A stretch of 64,000 nt of DNA from an uncultured Isosphaeraceae bacterium (GTDB lineage: Bacteria; Planctomycetota; Planctomycetia; Isosphaerales; Isosphaeraceae): positions 203,414 to 267,413 of the forward strand of contig CAMFLR010000012.1 of assembly GCA_945957605.1 (NCBI GenBank). The letters run 5' to 3'. A program made the position numbers and the translations under genes. Below are positions 35,187 through 44,310 of the stretch, one piece after another; the first letter of the stretch is position 1, and every line of letters starts with the position of its first letter. Below the pieces are notes generated by a model. That model ran no database searches, was not told where the DNA came from, and was given only the letters and a program-made list of their open reading frames with translations.

Positions 35187-35738
35187 TCAGGGGTTCGCGC
35201 CGGTGGCGACGACATCGGGACCATAGCGGGCCTCACGCTGCTCGTCGGCCCTGGCCTTCACCTCGAGCAAGAGACGCGCCTGCGCCACAATCACGACGTA
35301 TTCAACGCAGAATGCACCGAGATTGAACGCCATGGCGAGCGACGTCGCAAACAGGTGCCAGATCGGGTTGCTGCCGTGACCGCCATCGAGCGAGCCGCCC
35401 AGCCAGACGGCAATCGACATCAACGTCATCGACCAGAACTCGAATCGAAACGCCTTGCGTTTGTTCTTCTTCGCCTGCGCCTCGATCCATTCGGGCATCT
35501 GATAAACACGCACCACTTCCTTGACCCACTTTCCGGTCCCCAGGAAGTACGTATAAACGATCGAGTGGACGAGCAAGGTCGTCAACATCGTCAGCAGACC
35601 GAACAGGAAGTGCATCGTGTGCCAGGGGTCGGACACGCCGGGCGCTCGGACCTCGAAGACCGATCTTAGTCCCAGGCCAAAGCTTACGAGCATCAACGAC
35701 CCGGTGGTCACGGCCAAACTCAGAAAAATCCGATGCAT
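35187..35738 (-). CDS. Hypothetical inner-membrane protein with four helices
   Basis: 183 residues with about four hydrophobic segments (FLSLAVTTGSLMLVSFGLGL, MHFLFGLLTMLTTLLVHSIV, SMTLMSIAVWLGGS and HLFATSLAMAFNLGAFCVEY) and a basic cytoplasmic loop (MPEWIEAQAKKNKRKAFRFE). The histidines in the second and last segments (HTMHF, HLFAT) could bind a cofactor, but no cytochrome motif is present. The ATG at 35738 is preferred to a TTG three codons upstream that has no ribosome site. It lies 73 bases upstream of the MFS gene on the same strand, possibly one transcript. Confidence 0.75.
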   Translation of the reverse strand: MHRIFLSLAVTTGSLMLVSFGLGLRSVFEVRAPGVSDPWHTMHFLFGLLTMLTTLLVHSIVYTYFLGTGKWVKEVVRVYQMPEWIEAQAKKNKRKAFRFEFWSMTLMSIAVWLGGSLDGGHGSNPIWHLFATSLAMAFNLGAFCVEYVVIVAQARLLLEVKARADEQREARYGPDVVATGANP

Positions 35739-36262
35739 GGGATCCAACTTCAGGCGAGTTACGAGCGAGGGAGCAAGTTTGGCGCAGGGCCAGGACCGAC
35801 CTTAAGACTATTCCAAACCGACCCACGTTGGCAACCGGAGCGGCGGTTTTGGCCGGGACGAGTCTGTCGTTGCGAATAAAACGCATGGCCAAACGCGGCG
35901 CGGTTGGCACCCTCGCTCAGTTCCTGCGTATCGATTTCTTATGCCACTTCGTTGGAACTCGTTTCTGTTATGTTTGTTAGTGATAGCGTCAAAAAATTAA
36001 CACACATTAAATGCGTAATTTCAACAGATTTGTTTCGTCATCTTTTGTAGTAATTTGTACGTTTTTTATCGTTGCTTCTGCTAAATCGGTGCGGCACCAT
36101 GCTATGCACGATGACTTGTGAGGAAGCCGGTGAGGTTGCCGGTGGTGTTGAGTGGTTGCCCCATCGTGAGGATGGGTTGGCCAACGATTGGCAAGGATTC
36201 GCCGGCCACTGTTGGTGAGTGACACGTGATTCGTCGCTAACAACATGTTCGGGAGGAATGAG
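35739..36262. other. 524-base intergenic region with A/T-rich core
   Basis: The stretch about 35,980-36,090 is clearly A/T-rich in an otherwise G/C-rich window and probably carries the PEP-CTERM promoter. Downstream of it, short inverted repeats (CCCATC/GATGGG near 36,160-36,180 and CCAA/TTGG near 36,185) lie in what would be the 5' leader. No recognised riboswitch and no gene. Confidence 0.45.
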
Positions 36263-36928
36263 ATGAAACGAAGGATTGGTCTGGGAACGATCTTGCGCAG
36301 TCTAAGCGTAGCAGTCGTCTTAGGTTGGGCCAGCATGGCAACCGCTGGCACGGTGACGGTGGTCGTCGATTCGACCGCAGGTCCGTGGGATTACGTTAGC
36401 GGAGGTTTGAACGACGCCAGCCAGTATGGCGATCACGACTTCACCGCTCCCACCGTCATCAGCGCCGCTGATGGTTTCAACTTCACCGCGGGCGGCACGT
36501 TTACGATCACTTACATTTCGGGTCTGACAAGCCCGTATGGTGGAGCTCCCTACGCCGACGCCGTGGGCGACACCGGTTACAACGCAAGTAACAACATTGG
36601 CAACAGCGGCGGTGTGTTCCCTAGTTTCTATTTCAACCCAACGGACTATCCTGCCTACCTCGCCGCGCTGGTCGGCACATTCACCGATAGCTCGGGCCAA
36701 ATCGTCGGCACGCCGTTTCTTGTCGGCCTCGCGCGCAGCGTGGTGGTTCCAGTCGGTGCCACGCAGATCCAACTCGGGATCAACGACGACATTTTCCGCG
36801 ACAACACCGGCTCACTGACCGTCACCGTCGCCGGCCCAGATGCCGTCGGCGTTCCTGAGCCATCAAGCTTCGTACTCGGCGCCTCTGCGCTGGCACTCAC
36901 GCTGGGATACATTCGCCGCCGCAAGTAA
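36263..36928 (+). CDS. PEP-CTERM sorted secreted protein
   Basis: 221 residues. Signal peptide 1-28 (GTILRSLSVAVVLGWASMATAG region). The C-terminus is a PEP-CTERM sorting signal: VPEPSSFVLGASALALTLGY followed by RRRK, so an exosortase should process it and anchor or release it at the surface. The mature domain (VTVVVDSTAGPWDYVSGGLN, AADGFNFTAGGTFTITYISG, PVGATQIQLGINDDIFRDNT) is a beta-sandwich reminiscent of the LecA/PA-IL galactose lectin fold, a weak resemblance. The ATG at 36263 has GGAGG seven bases upstream, better than the ATG six codons earlier. It is followed by a hairpin terminator. Confidence 0.9.
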   Translation: MKRRIGLGTILRSLSVAVVLGWASMATAGTVTVVVDSTAGPWDYVSGGLNDASQYGDHDFTAPTVISAADGFNFTAGGTFTITYISGLTSPYGGAPYADAVGDTGYNASNNIGNSGGVFPSFYFNPTDYPAYLAALVGTFTDSSGQIVGTPFLVGLARSVVVPVGATQIQLGINDDIFRDNTGSLTVTVAGPDAVGVPEPSSFVLGASALALTLGYIRRRK

Positions 36929-36963
36929 TTGCTGCCGCGAATCGATGTCATCAAGCGTCTCGC

Positions 36964-37017
36964 ACGACGGGTATCCGTTCCGTAGCCATACGGAAAGGTT
37001 GCTCGTCGTTTTTCTTT
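36964..37017 (+). terminator. Probable terminator after the PEP-CTERM gene
   Basis: An outer stem ACGACG/CGTCGT (36964-36969 and 37004-37009) encloses a perfect inner stem TTCCGTA/TACGGAA (36978-36984 and 36989-36995). The run TTTTTCTTT follows directly. Confidence 0.6.
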
Positions 37018-37079
37018 AGAGTGGGGCCTCGTCTCGATAAAATTGTTTAGGAATATGCTTCGGTAAGCAGGAGCAGGGC

Positions 37080-37607
37080 ATGGTCACGATTCGAAATGCC
37101 AGCATCAGCGACGCTGGCGTTCTGGCGGAGTTGGGGCGGCAGACGTTCTACGACACGTTTGCAGAGCACAACACGCCCGAGGATATGGATTCCTATATCA
37201 AAGAAGCATTCACCGTCGAGCGGCTGATATCCGAACTTCAGGAACCTGGGGCGGTCTATCTGGTTGCTGAAAGCGTTCAAAAGATCGTAGGCTTCGCGAA
37301 GCTTGCACCGAGCAATAAGCCCGACTGCGTTACGACTCCCTCTCCGCTCCGGCTGGCCAAGCTCTACGTTTCCACCGAGGCACTTGGCACTGGCGTTGGT
37401 GCGGCCTTGATGCGGTCGAGCATCGCGTGGGCCATGAAGTCGGGCTTTGAAAGCCTCTGGCTCGGCGTTTGGGAGCACAACTTGCGCGCGAAAGCCTTCT
37501 ATGAACGCTGGGGCTTCGTGCCGGTAGGAACCGAGGTGTTTGTGTTAGGCAGCGACAGACAGACGGACATCCTGATGCAGCTTTACCCGATCAACAAAGC
37601 TGGCTGA
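37080..37607 (+). CDS. GNAT N-acetyltransferase, PaiA-like
   Basis: 175 residues, single GNAT domain. The N-terminal strand VTIRNASISDAGVLAELGRQTFYDTFAEHN, the substrate-side NTPEDMDSYIKEAF, the acetyl-CoA loop LYVSTEALGTGVGAALM, and the C-terminal WLGVWEHNLRAKAFYERWGFVPVGTEVFVLG match the spermidine/spermine acetyltransferase PaiA group closely, including the G-D-x-Q-T-D-I-x-M ending. The likely role is acetylation of a polyamine or other primary amine; the substrate is inferred. The ATG at 37080 follows GGAG at seven bases. Confidence 0.85.
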   Translation: MVTIRNASISDAGVLAELGRQTFYDTFAEHNTPEDMDSYIKEAFTVERLISELQEPGAVYLVAESVQKIVGFAKLAPSNKPDCVTTPSPLRLAKLYVSTEALGTGVGAALMRSSIAWAMKSGFESLWLGVWEHNLRAKAFYERWGFVPVGTEVFVLGSDRQTDILMQLYPINKAG

Positions 37608-37874
37608 TGGATCCGAGTCAATCAAAGAATAACCACACCTGCTCGTGGCAATGTGTTCGAGCACATGGTCGATGTTTGACGTTTCTTTTGCTTCGATCCG
37701 CGTTTCGCCAGCGCAACACTAGCGAGGCAAGAACTCACCATCAAACTCCGAACCTCTCCCAGTGACCAGGTGTCCAAATACACCATCGCCTCTCCCTGTG
37801 AGTGGGTCTGCGCGATAGAATGACCCGCTTGCCGCGAATTTCCCTGGTCCCCTTCATGGCTCGGAGCGCTCGAC

Positions 37875-38996
37875 GTGAACGATGGCTGGATTGCCGATCG
37901 GATGAGGCGGATTGAGGCCTCGGGTATCCGCAAGGCGTTTGAAATGGCGAAAGCCATGAAGGATCCGATCAATCTCTCCATCGGCCTGCCCGACTTCGAC
38001 GTGGCCGAACCCGTCAAGGACGCCGCCTGCGACGCCATCCGCCAGGGGTTCAACGCCTACACCCTCACCCAGGGCATGCCCGAGCTTCGTTCGAAGCTTC
38101 AAACTGCCGTCGACGCCGAATACGGCCACTCCGATCGTCAGGTGGTGGTCACGTCGGGTACGTCGGGCGGTTTGCTTCTCGCACTTTGCTCGGTCGTGAA
38201 TCCCGGCGACGAGGTGATCATCTTCGATCCTTACTTCGTCATGTACGGGAATTTGGTTGCACTTGCGGGAGGGACGCAGGTGCTCGTCGACACCTATCCC
38301 GACTTCCGCATCGATATCGACAAAGTGCGGGCGGCTATCACGGGACGGACGAAGTGCATCCTCGTGAATAGCCCAGCCAACCCGACGGGAATTGTCGAGA
38401 CCGCCGAGGAAATGCAGGGGCTGGCGAAGCTTTGCAAGGAGCGCGGGATTCTGCTGATCTCGGATGAGGTCTATCGTTCGTTCTGCTACGACGGCCCGTT
38501 TGCCTCGCCGGCGAGTTGGAATGAAGACGTGCTGGTCGTCGACGGCTTCTCGAAGGCGTACGGCATGACGGGCTGGCGGCTCGGCTTCGCGCACGGTCCT
38601 TCGCGCCTGATGCAGGAAATGGCGAAGCTGCAACAGTTTAGCTTCGTTTGTGCGCCCAGCATGGTGCAGAAGGCAGGCGTTGCCGCGCTCGATCTCGACC
38701 TCTCAGCCCAGACCGACACCTACCGCCGCAAGCGCGACAAGGTCGTTAATGCCCTGAGCGGACTGTTCGATCTCGCGACGCCGCAGGGCGCCTTTTATGC
38801 CTTCCCGAAAGCCCCTTGGGGAACGGGGACGGAGTTCGTCGCGGCCGGGATCGCCAAAAACTTGATGACGATCCCTGGCAACGTCTTCAGCAAGCAGGAT
38901 ACACACTTCCGGATCTCGTATGCCGCTAGCGACGCGACGCTCGACCGCGGCCTCGCGGTGCTTCGCGAAGTCGCGCAGGCGGGGCCAACCGCTTGA
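37875..38996 (+). CDS. Class I/II pyridoxal-phosphate aminotransferase
   Basis: 373 residues, fold type I. Features in order: N-terminal INLSIGLPDFDVAEPVKDAA, SGTSGGLLLALCSVVNPGDEVIIFDPYF (cofactor phosphate and ring contacts), NSPANPTGIV, the Asp-Tyr pair in LLISDEVYRSFCYDG, the Schiff-base lysine in VDGFSKAYGMTGWRLGF, and the substrate carboxylate Arg in THFRISYAAS. This places it with aspartate/aromatic aminotransferases of subgroup I-gamma; exact amino acid specificity cannot be read. The start is GTG at 37875 with CGGAG eight bases upstream. A strong hairpin follows at 39014. Confidence 0.92.
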   Translation: MNDGWIADRMRRIEASGIRKAFEMAKAMKDPINLSIGLPDFDVAEPVKDAACDAIRQGFNAYTLTQGMPELRSKLQTAVDAEYGHSDRQVVVTSGTSGGLLLALCSVVNPGDEVIIFDPYFVMYGNLVALAGGTQVLVDTYPDFRIDIDKVRAAITGRTKCILVNSPANPTGIVETAEEMQGLAKLCKERGILLISDEVYRSFCYDGPFASPASWNEDVLVVDGFSKAYGMTGWRLGFAHGPSRLMQEMAKLQQFSFVCAPSMVQKAGVAALDLDLSAQTDTYRRKRDKVVNALSGLFDLATPQGAFYAFPKAPWGTGTEFVAAGIAKNLMTIPGNVFSKQDTHFRISYAASDATLDRGLAVLREVAQAGPTA

Positions 38997-39008
38997 ACCT
39001 TCGAAAAG

Positions 39009-39056
39009 AAGCCGCCCGGCGCTGACTTTTCAGTCAGGTCGCCGGGCTTTTCTTTT
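39009..39056. terminator. Bidirectional terminator between the aminotransferase and clpX
   Basis: GCCCGGCG (39014-39021) pairs with CGCCGGGC (39040-39047), and CTGAC/GTCAG extend the stem inside. The forward side runs into TTTTCTTTT. The reverse side runs into a CTTCTTTTCGA tail, so it can also end clpX (stop at 39139). Confidence 0.85.
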
Positions 39057-39138
39057 GGGGTTGCGAGCCGATCAGGTGGCGCGGACTTGATTCAGTCTCA
39101 AGCGTCGCCCTCGGGCCTAGGACGGGCGGCCGAGCCGC

Positions 39139-40536
39139 CTAGGCGCTCTCTTTTTTTCTTTCAGACGCCGTCTTGCCCGTACCCGAACTGGTCGCCGCAA
39201 CCACCGACTCGAACAAGCTTTGCTTCTTGTTGACGACGTCGGGCGTTACGACAAACTTCCCCTTCTCCTTGGAGGAGCGGTCGGGCAGTTCGTACATGAT
39301 GTCGAGCATGATTTCCTCGACGATCGACCGCAAGCCGCGAGCGCCTGTGTCCTTCGCCTTCGCCTTCTTGGCGATTTCCTGAAGTGCCTCGGGCGTGAAG
39401 TCGATCTCGGCCCCTTCCATCTCGAAGAACTTCTGGTACTGCTTGACCAGGGCGTTCTTCGGCTCGGTCATGATTTGAACGAGCGCGTTGGAATCGAGCG
39501 GCATCAAGGGGCAAACGATCGGCAACCGGCCCACGAATTCGGGGATCATGCCGTATTCGAGGATGTCGTCCGACGTCACCTTGTCGAGCAGAACACCCAG
39601 CTCGCCCGCGTGCTCTTCCTGCGACTGGCTGCCGAAACCGATCGTTTTGCGGCCGACGCGGCGGGCAATCAGGTTATCGAGGCCGACGAATGTTCCGCCG
39701 CAGATGAACAGGATATTCGTCGTATCCATTTGAATGTACTGCTGTTCGGGATGCTTGCGGCCCCCTTGCGGCGGCACGTTGGCAATCGTCCCTTCCAGCA
39801 TCTTCAAGAGGGCCTGCTGCACCCCTTCGCCCGAGACATCGCGCGTGATCGAGACGTTGTGATTCGTCTTGCCGATCTTGTCGATCTCGTCGATGTAAAT
39901 GATCCCGCGCTGGGCCGATTCGAGATCGAAGTCCGCCGCGTGCAGGAGCTTCAAGAGGATGTTTTCAACATCCTCGCCGACGTAACCTGCTTCCGTAAGA
40001 GTGGTTGCGTCGCCAATTGCGAACGGGACGTTCAAGACCCTTGCCAGGGTACGGGCGAGCAGTGTCTTGCCGCAGCCGGTTGGGCCAATAAGAAGGATGT
40101 TCGACTTGTCGAGCTCGACGTTGCTGTCGGACTCTTCGGCGTGAACGAGCCGTTTGTAGTGGTTGTGAACCGCGACCGACAGCACCTTCTTGGCGCGATC
40201 CTGGTCGATCACATACTGGTCGAGTTGCTCTTTGATCTCGCGAGGGGTCGGGATGTCGGTGAAGAGGGTTTTGGGAACCCCCCGACGCCGCCGCTCCTGG
40301 TCGAGGATCGACTGGCAAAGCTCGATGCATTCGCCGCAAATATATACGTCGCCAGGCCCTTCGACGAGCGGCCCGACGTCTCGATAACTCTTGCGGCAGA
40401 ACGAGCAGTAGGCGTTCTTCTTGATGCCACCCGAGGGGCTCGAGGGGCTATTGCCGCCTCCGCCACCGCCTCGTTTGCCGCCGCCTCCGCCGCCAGAAGA
40501 ACCGCCGCCGCCCGTGACGTCCTTACCCGATGCCAT
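39139..40536 (-). CDS. clpX: ATP-dependent Clp protease ATP-binding subunit ClpX
   Basis: 465 residues. ClpX unfolds tagged proteins and feeds them to ClpP. The zinc-binding domain has C44-x2-C47 and C67-x2-C70. The AAA+ core has Walker A G151-PTGCGKT, pore loop GYVG at 184-187, Walker B IIYIDEID near 212-218, an RKH-type loop (GGRKHPEQ), sensor regions and FVGRLPIVC. Residues 8-28 form a Gly-rich tract ([20 protein letters not shown]) preceding a PSSPSGG linker, an unusual N-terminal extension. I chose the ATG at 40536 because AAGGA lies six bases upstream; the 50 further open codons upstream have no start site and are basic and unlike ClpX. No clpP or tig is adjacent. Confidence 0.96.
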   Translation of the reverse strand: MASGKDVTGGGGSSGGGGGGKRGGGGGGNSPSSPSGGIKKNAYCSFCRKSYRDVGPLVEGPGDVYICGECIELCQSILDQERRRRGVPKTLFTDIPTPREIKEQLDQYVIDQDRAKKVLSVAVHNHYKRLVHAEESDSNVELDKSNILLIGPTGCGKTLLARTLARVLNVPFAIGDATTLTEAGYVGEDVENILLKLLHAADFDLESAQRGIIYIDEIDKIGKTNHNVSITRDVSGEGVQQALLKMLEGTIANVPPQGGRKHPEQQYIQMDTTNILFICGGTFVGLDNLIARRVGRKTIGFGSQSQEEHAGELGVLLDKVTSDDILEYGMIPEFVGRLPIVCPLMPLDSNALVQIMTEPKNALVKQYQKFFEMEGAEIDFTPEALQEIAKKAKAKDTGARGLRSIVEEIMLDIMYELPDRSSKEKGKFVVTPDVVNKKQSLFESVVAATSSGTGKTASERKKESA

Positions 40537-40907
40537 GCCTGGTCCTTTCGTCCCTCGAACCAATACCGGGATTTCACCGGCGATAGACTTCCGAACGGGA
40601 GAGCATGATCTCTCCACCGTTAGGACCGGCGAGAACGTCTCGTGGCGGATGGCGCGAGAGCGTTTCCTGGGTGTCACTCGACACAATCAAAACGGCCAGA
40701 TCGTGTTAGGATCGTCGTCGACTACGAACGATCAACAGGGCCAACCCAGAGAGAAAGGATCGACGAGTCGACGTGCGTTGAAAGGCCGCCACCCGACCAC
40801 TCAGCCATTCTAAATGACAGGCACCAAAGCGGCAAGTGATGACGCCTGAGCGACACATGCCACCACCTTTACAACACGCTCGATCGCTTCGGTCCGCGCG
40901 ATACCTT
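40537..40907. other. Intergenic region between mutY and clpX
   Basis: 371 bases; both genes are on the reverse strand. Open frames here (both strands, up to about 80 codons) lack ribosome sites. The clpX promoter must lie here unless mutY is co-transcribed. No clear promoter or terminator is seen. Confidence 0.4.
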
Positions 40908-42113
40908 CTACCGGCTTTTGCGCGGAGCCAGCACACCCCATTCGCCTTCACTCGTAAGCACGCCTGCTTTCAGCAACGCGGCGACTGCACGTCGTGTCGC
41001 CGACGAGCGCGTCAGTTGCTCGAACTCGTCGCGATCGACCCATCGCGCCTCGACATGCCCCGGCCCCGGCTTCAAATCGCCCGAATCCTTTATGGCGAAG
41101 TGAACATCCATCCGGACCTTATGCTTTGTCACAACATAGTTTAAGGACGAAACCACGGGTCCGACTTGAAGACTCAGCCCCATCGTTGCCTCAAGTGTCG
41201 CTTCCGTTGAGACGCAGCCGTCTATCAAACGCCGAGCAGGGTCGGGACCATCGCGATGGACGGTGGGGAACTCCCAGAACCCCTCCCACAAAACTCCCGG
41301 CTTCCGCCTGAGCATCAATACACGGCCATTCTCGACGACCACAATCGCCGCCTCGGACATTTCGAGAGGAGCGGCCTTGGGTGTTGCGACCGGCAAACGA
41401 TCTTGAAGGCCAAGTTCCCGGGCACGACACTCGGTTGCCACAGGACAGGTGAGACACATCGGGTTGCGGGGAATGCAGACGAGTGCGCCGAGTTCCATAA
41501 AGGCCTGATTGAACGTCGCGGGATCGCGCGTCGGTACAACGCGTGTGGCGGCCTCCCAGAGTCGAGCCTGGCTTCGCGTCGATTTGATGTCGTCGGGCCA
41601 CGCAAGCCAACGCGCCATCACACGTTGCGTATTTGCTTCCAGAATCGGCGCGGGGATGTTGAACGCGAACGACAGAATCGCCCCAGCAATGTACCGACCC
41701 ACTCCCGGCAACGCTCTGAGGGCATCTGGATCATCCGGAATCACGCCACCGTGATCGCGCACAATCGCCTGTCCCGCCGCATGAAGCTGTCGGGCACGAC
41801 GATAATATCCCAACCCCTCCCACGCCTTGAGAACGTCCGCCTCGTCGGCGTTTGCCAGGTCGCGAATCGTGGGAAATCGAGTGATGAACCGCTCAAAAAA
41901 TGGAACGACGGCGGTGACCGTCGTTTGCACTAACATCGTTTCCGAAACCAGGATGCGATAAGGGTCGCGGCTTGCGCGCCAGGGGAGGTCTCGATGCGCG
42001 GTCTCATACCACTCGACCAATTTCCCGCGAATCCGCTCGCACCACTCGGGATCGAAATCGGGACCGGTGTCCGGCTGCGCGTCGATCCCCGGTCCGCTCT
42101 TTCGTCGCGCCAT
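40908..42113 (-). CDS. mutY: A/G-specific adenine glycosylase MutY (variant active site)
   Basis: 401 residues. MutY removes adenine mispaired with 8-oxoguanine. The glycosylase domain has the catalytic Glu58 (ILVSETMLVQTTVTAVV), the helix-hairpin-helix L135-PGVGRYIAGAI, and the 4Fe-4S ligands C213-x6-C220-x2-C223-x5-C229. The C-terminal NUDIX-like domain (VVVENGRVLMLRRKPGVLWE) recognises oxoG. The position of the conserved catalytic Asp (E. coli Asp138 in ILDGNVKRVLAR) is Glu159 here: PILEANTQRVMAR. I chose the ATG at 42113; a GTG 18 codons earlier is the alternative. The rest of the domain is intact, so the change may be a lineage feature rather than decay. Confidence 0.93.
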   Translation of the reverse strand: MARRKSGPGIDAQPDTGPDFDPEWCERIRGKLVEWYETAHRDLPWRASRDPYRILVSETMLVQTTVTAVVPFFERFITRFPTIRDLANADEADVLKAWEGLGYYRRARQLHAAGQAIVRDHGGVIPDDPDALRALPGVGRYIAGAILSFAFNIPAPILEANTQRVMARWLAWPDDIKSTRSQARLWEAATRVVPTRDPATFNQAFMELGALVCIPRNPMCLTCPVATECRARELGLQDRLPVATPKAAPLEMSEAAIVVVENGRVLMLRRKPGVLWEGFWEFPTVHRDGPDPARRLIDGCVSTEATLEATMGLSLQVGPVVSSLNYVVTKHKVRMDVHFAIKDSGDLKPGPGHVEARWVDRDEFEQLTRSSATRRAVAALLKAGVLTSEGEWGVLAPRKSR

Positions 42114-42247
42114 CGCCGATTCATCCCGGATACAAGAAAAAATCCCGCCGACGAAAACACGAATCACCGGCCTGGTCGATGATTTCGACCGGACCGGTGA
42201 TCTCTTCGTGCTTCAGACTAACAATTCGCGGCGTGAACTGCACCCAC

Positions 42248-42757
42248 TCAGAGGGTTGCCGTTTCGTACGAGTGGCCGGCACCCACGAGCGCGGGCTCGG
42301 CACCAACCGGTCGCACGAGGGCAATTTCCGTGCAGTTCGGGAACAGCGGGCAGCGGACGCATTCGTTCCAGATCTTGTGCGGCAATTCCGCCTTATCGAT
42401 CCGGTGATATCCGCACTTTTCGAAGAACTCGGCCACGTAGGTCAGCGTGAAGACCGTTTTGATCTCCAGCTCCTGGGCCGACCTCATGCACGCCTCGACC
42501 AACCTGCGCCCAATCCCCTGGCCGTGCGCCTTTTCCGAGACCGCCAGGCATTTCAGCTCGGCGAGGTCATCCCAGAAGACATGCAAGGCAGAGCAGCCGA
42601 TGATCTCTCCGTTGTCGTCGGTCGCCACGAAGAACTCGCGGATCGACTCGTATAGTTCACCCAACGACCGGCGGATCATCAACTTACGATCAGCGAACGT
42701 CCGGATCAATTCCTGAATTGCCGGCACGTCACCAACGCGAGCAGGGCGTATGTTCAA
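42248..42757 (-). CDS. GNAT acetyltransferase resembling short N-acetylglutamate synthases
   Basis: 169 residues. A GNAT core with RPARVGDVPAIQELIRTFAD, the beta-4 strand LAELKCLAVSEKAHGQGIGRRLVEACM (acetyl-CoA loop HGQGIG), VFTLTYVAEFFEKCGYHRI, and the characteristic end LPHKIWNECVRCPLFPNCTE. That last Cys-containing motif recurs in the short ArgA-type acetyltransferases that make N-acetylglutamate for arginine synthesis, so that role is likely but not proven. The open frame begins with TTG at 42772, but TTG at 42757 gives MNIRPARVGD, the usual GNAT beginning, with GGGGG seven bases upstream. No other arginine genes are nearby. Confidence 0.8.
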   Translation of the reverse strand: MNIRPARVGDVPAIQELIRTFADRKLMIRRSLGELYESIREFFVATDDNGEIIGCSALHVFWDDLAELKCLAVSEKAHGQGIGRRLVEACMRSAQELEIKTVFTLTYVAEFFEKCGYHRIDKAELPHKIWNECVRCPLFPNCTEIALVRPVGAEPALVGAGHSYETATL

Positions 42758-43116
42758 TCGAGGAGCCCCCAAACCCCGGTTTGAACCCGGGCGTTCTTGC
42801 CATAACCTCGCACGAGCCCAGACCTTCTGGGCCGCTTAAGGGTGATCTGTCATTCTAGAAAAAACGACAAAGCAATCAAGCGAGATTTTGCACAAACAAG
42901 GGTGTCGACAGAATTCGACTCGCCACCTCACACTTTCCCCTTCAATATCTACGCATTCCGTGACGGTTTTGTGCCCGAAATCCCGGAATTCTCGCGCAAA
43001 TCTGCCTCAAATCCGGGTCGAGTTCCACGCGCCAGTTTGCGACACTCTTCACCTGGCGAAATCAGCCACCCGTTTCGCGTCGAATTTAAACGCTTATCCG
43101 TCAGGAATACGCAACG
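42758..43116. other. Divergent intergenic region with two small hairpins
   Basis: 359 bases between the acetyltransferase (reverse) and the cold-shock/DUF1294 gene (forward). It contains GCCCAGA/TCTGGGC (42816-42832, loop CCT) and CCCGG/CCGGG with a seven-base loop (42775-42791). The second looks like a tRNA T-arm but lacks the rest of a tRNA. Otherwise nothing is recognised. Confidence 0.45.
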
Positions 43117-43659
43117 ATGGAGCAGGGGATTGTCGTCGCTTACAACGTGTCGAAGGGATTCGGCTTCATCCGCGCATCGGGCTATCCTGGCGACGTCTTC
43201 GTTCACGCGACCTCCATCGAAGGCGGTGGAAAGCTCGTAATCGGTCAGCACGTCGAATTCGAGGCGACCGACTCCGAACGTGGCCCCCGCACCGTTCGTG
43301 TCATCCCCGGCAAGCGCGGTCTCGCGCTCGACGCCCAGGCCTGCCAGGCGCTTGGCGTTTTTCTGATCGCCGTGCCGATCGGCTTGCGTGCTATCGGACT
43401 TTCGTGGATCGCCTCGTGGTTCGCGACGATCAACCTCGCAACCGCGTTGGCCTACGCATGGGATAAGCACTGCGCCACGCGCGATCGCCGCAGAATTCCC
43501 GAGTTCGTGCTGCTGGGTCTCGCGCTCATCGGCGGATCTCCAGCCGCATTGCTGACGATGCTGGCGTTGCACCACAAGATTCGCAAGCCGCGGTTTCTCA
43601 TTCCGTTTGGAGTGATCGTCGTGATTCAAATCGCGGCGATCGTTCTTCTCAAACGGTAG
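43117..43659 (+). CDS. Cold-shock domain / DUF1294 membrane protein
   Basis: 180 residues. Residues 1-65 are a cold-shock domain (GIVVAYNVSKGFGFIRASGY, GDVFVHATSIEGG, VGQHVEFEATDSERGP), including the RNP1-like KGFGFI and RNP2-like VFVH motifs that bind single-stranded nucleic acid. Residues about 80-180 are DUF1294 with four membrane segments, including the short AYAWDKHCATRDRRRIPE and the LALIGGSPAALLTMLALHHK motifs typical of the family. The fusion is common in bacteria and its role is unknown. The ATG at 43117 has AGGA about 10 bases upstream. Confidence 0.9.
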   Translation: MEQGIVVAYNVSKGFGFIRASGYPGDVFVHATSIEGGGKLVIGQHVEFEATDSERGPRTVRVIPGKRGLALDAQACQALGVFLIAVPIGLRAIGLSWIASWFATINLATALAYAWDKHCATRDRRRIPEFVLLGLALIGGSPAALLTMLALHHKIRKPRFLIPFGVIVVIQIAAIVLLKR

Positions 43660-43692
43660 TTTCGACAAGGCGTATCGATGAGTTTGCCAACG

Positions 43693-44310
43693 TTACCGCG
43701 ATGGCTCTTCGTGGTATTCCAACCAAGTCTGCTTGATGTTCAAGCCCGTTAGTTCGAGCAGTTCGAGGCAAAGCTTTTCATATTCAACGTCAGCGTCGGG
43801 ATCGCTATTCACAACGACGTGATACGCGCCGTTTTCGATGCCTTCCAGAATCAGAGCATCGCCATCGGTCGCTCCAAGGAATCCTTCCCGATCCTCGCGA
43901 AACGGCTTCCGCTGCCAGAAACGGCTCGCTGTAAGCTTCGCCTGAAGCCGCGTCCACTCGTTTTCCGACAACCGCTTTGTCTTCCGGACAACGATCCTGC
44001 CCGGGACCGGGCCGATGTATTCGATCTGCACCGCGTGCAAGGTGTAGACGTTGTCCTCCTTGACGACTTTGACACACATCGCCGGGTGAAAACTGGGAAT
44101 CCAGCACAGTCGGAAGATTGTTTTTCCGGGTTGTTGCTTGGTCAGTCTCCAGAGCGGCGGTTCCTCCATTGCCGTCAGGTACTCTGGATAGAAGCTCGCG
44201 TCGAATTTTTCGCCAAGAATGTTTTCAGGAAAATATGTTGGCGCCACGTGCGATGAAAGAAATCGCCAGAAGGTGAGAAGCAGGAAAGCGGCGGCGTACG
44301 TCTCGAACAT
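43693..44310 (-). CDS. Hypothetical protein with N-terminal membrane anchor
   Basis: 205 residues, family not recognised. Residues 1-24 (MFETYAAAFLLLTFWRFLSS) are a signal anchor or weak signal peptide. The body is a single domain with KTIFRLCWIPSFHPAMCVKV, YTLHAVQIEYIGPVPGRIVV, NEWTRLQAKLTASRFWQRKP and GATDGDALILEGIENGAYHV, followed by a helical end (YEKLCLELLELTGLNIKQTW). The pattern of a Trp-rich middle and DGxxWxLE-like strand occurs in many unnamed planctomycete proteins. The ATG at 44310 has GGGGA seven bases upstream. It is divergent from the sulfatase gene. Confidence 0.72.
   Translation of the reverse strand: MFETYAAAFLLLTFWRFLSSHVAPTYFPENILGEKFDASFYPEYLTAMEEPPLWRLTKQQPGKTIFRLCWIPSFHPAMCVKVVKEDNVYTLHAVQIEYIGPVPGRIVVRKTKRLSENEWTRLQAKLTASRFWQRKPFREDREGFLGATDGDALILEGIENGAYHVVVNSDPDADVEYEKLCLELLELTGLNIKQTWLEYHEEPSR

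Noticed and set aside
39220..40608. Forward open frame of 462 codons
   Set aside because: Antisense to clpX. No start signal, and the translation is unlike any protein.
42775..42791. tRNA T-arm lookalike (CCCGG, loop GTTCAAA on the reverse strand)
   Set aside because: With TTC placed correctly the stem does not pair, and no acceptor, D or anticodon arms are found around it.
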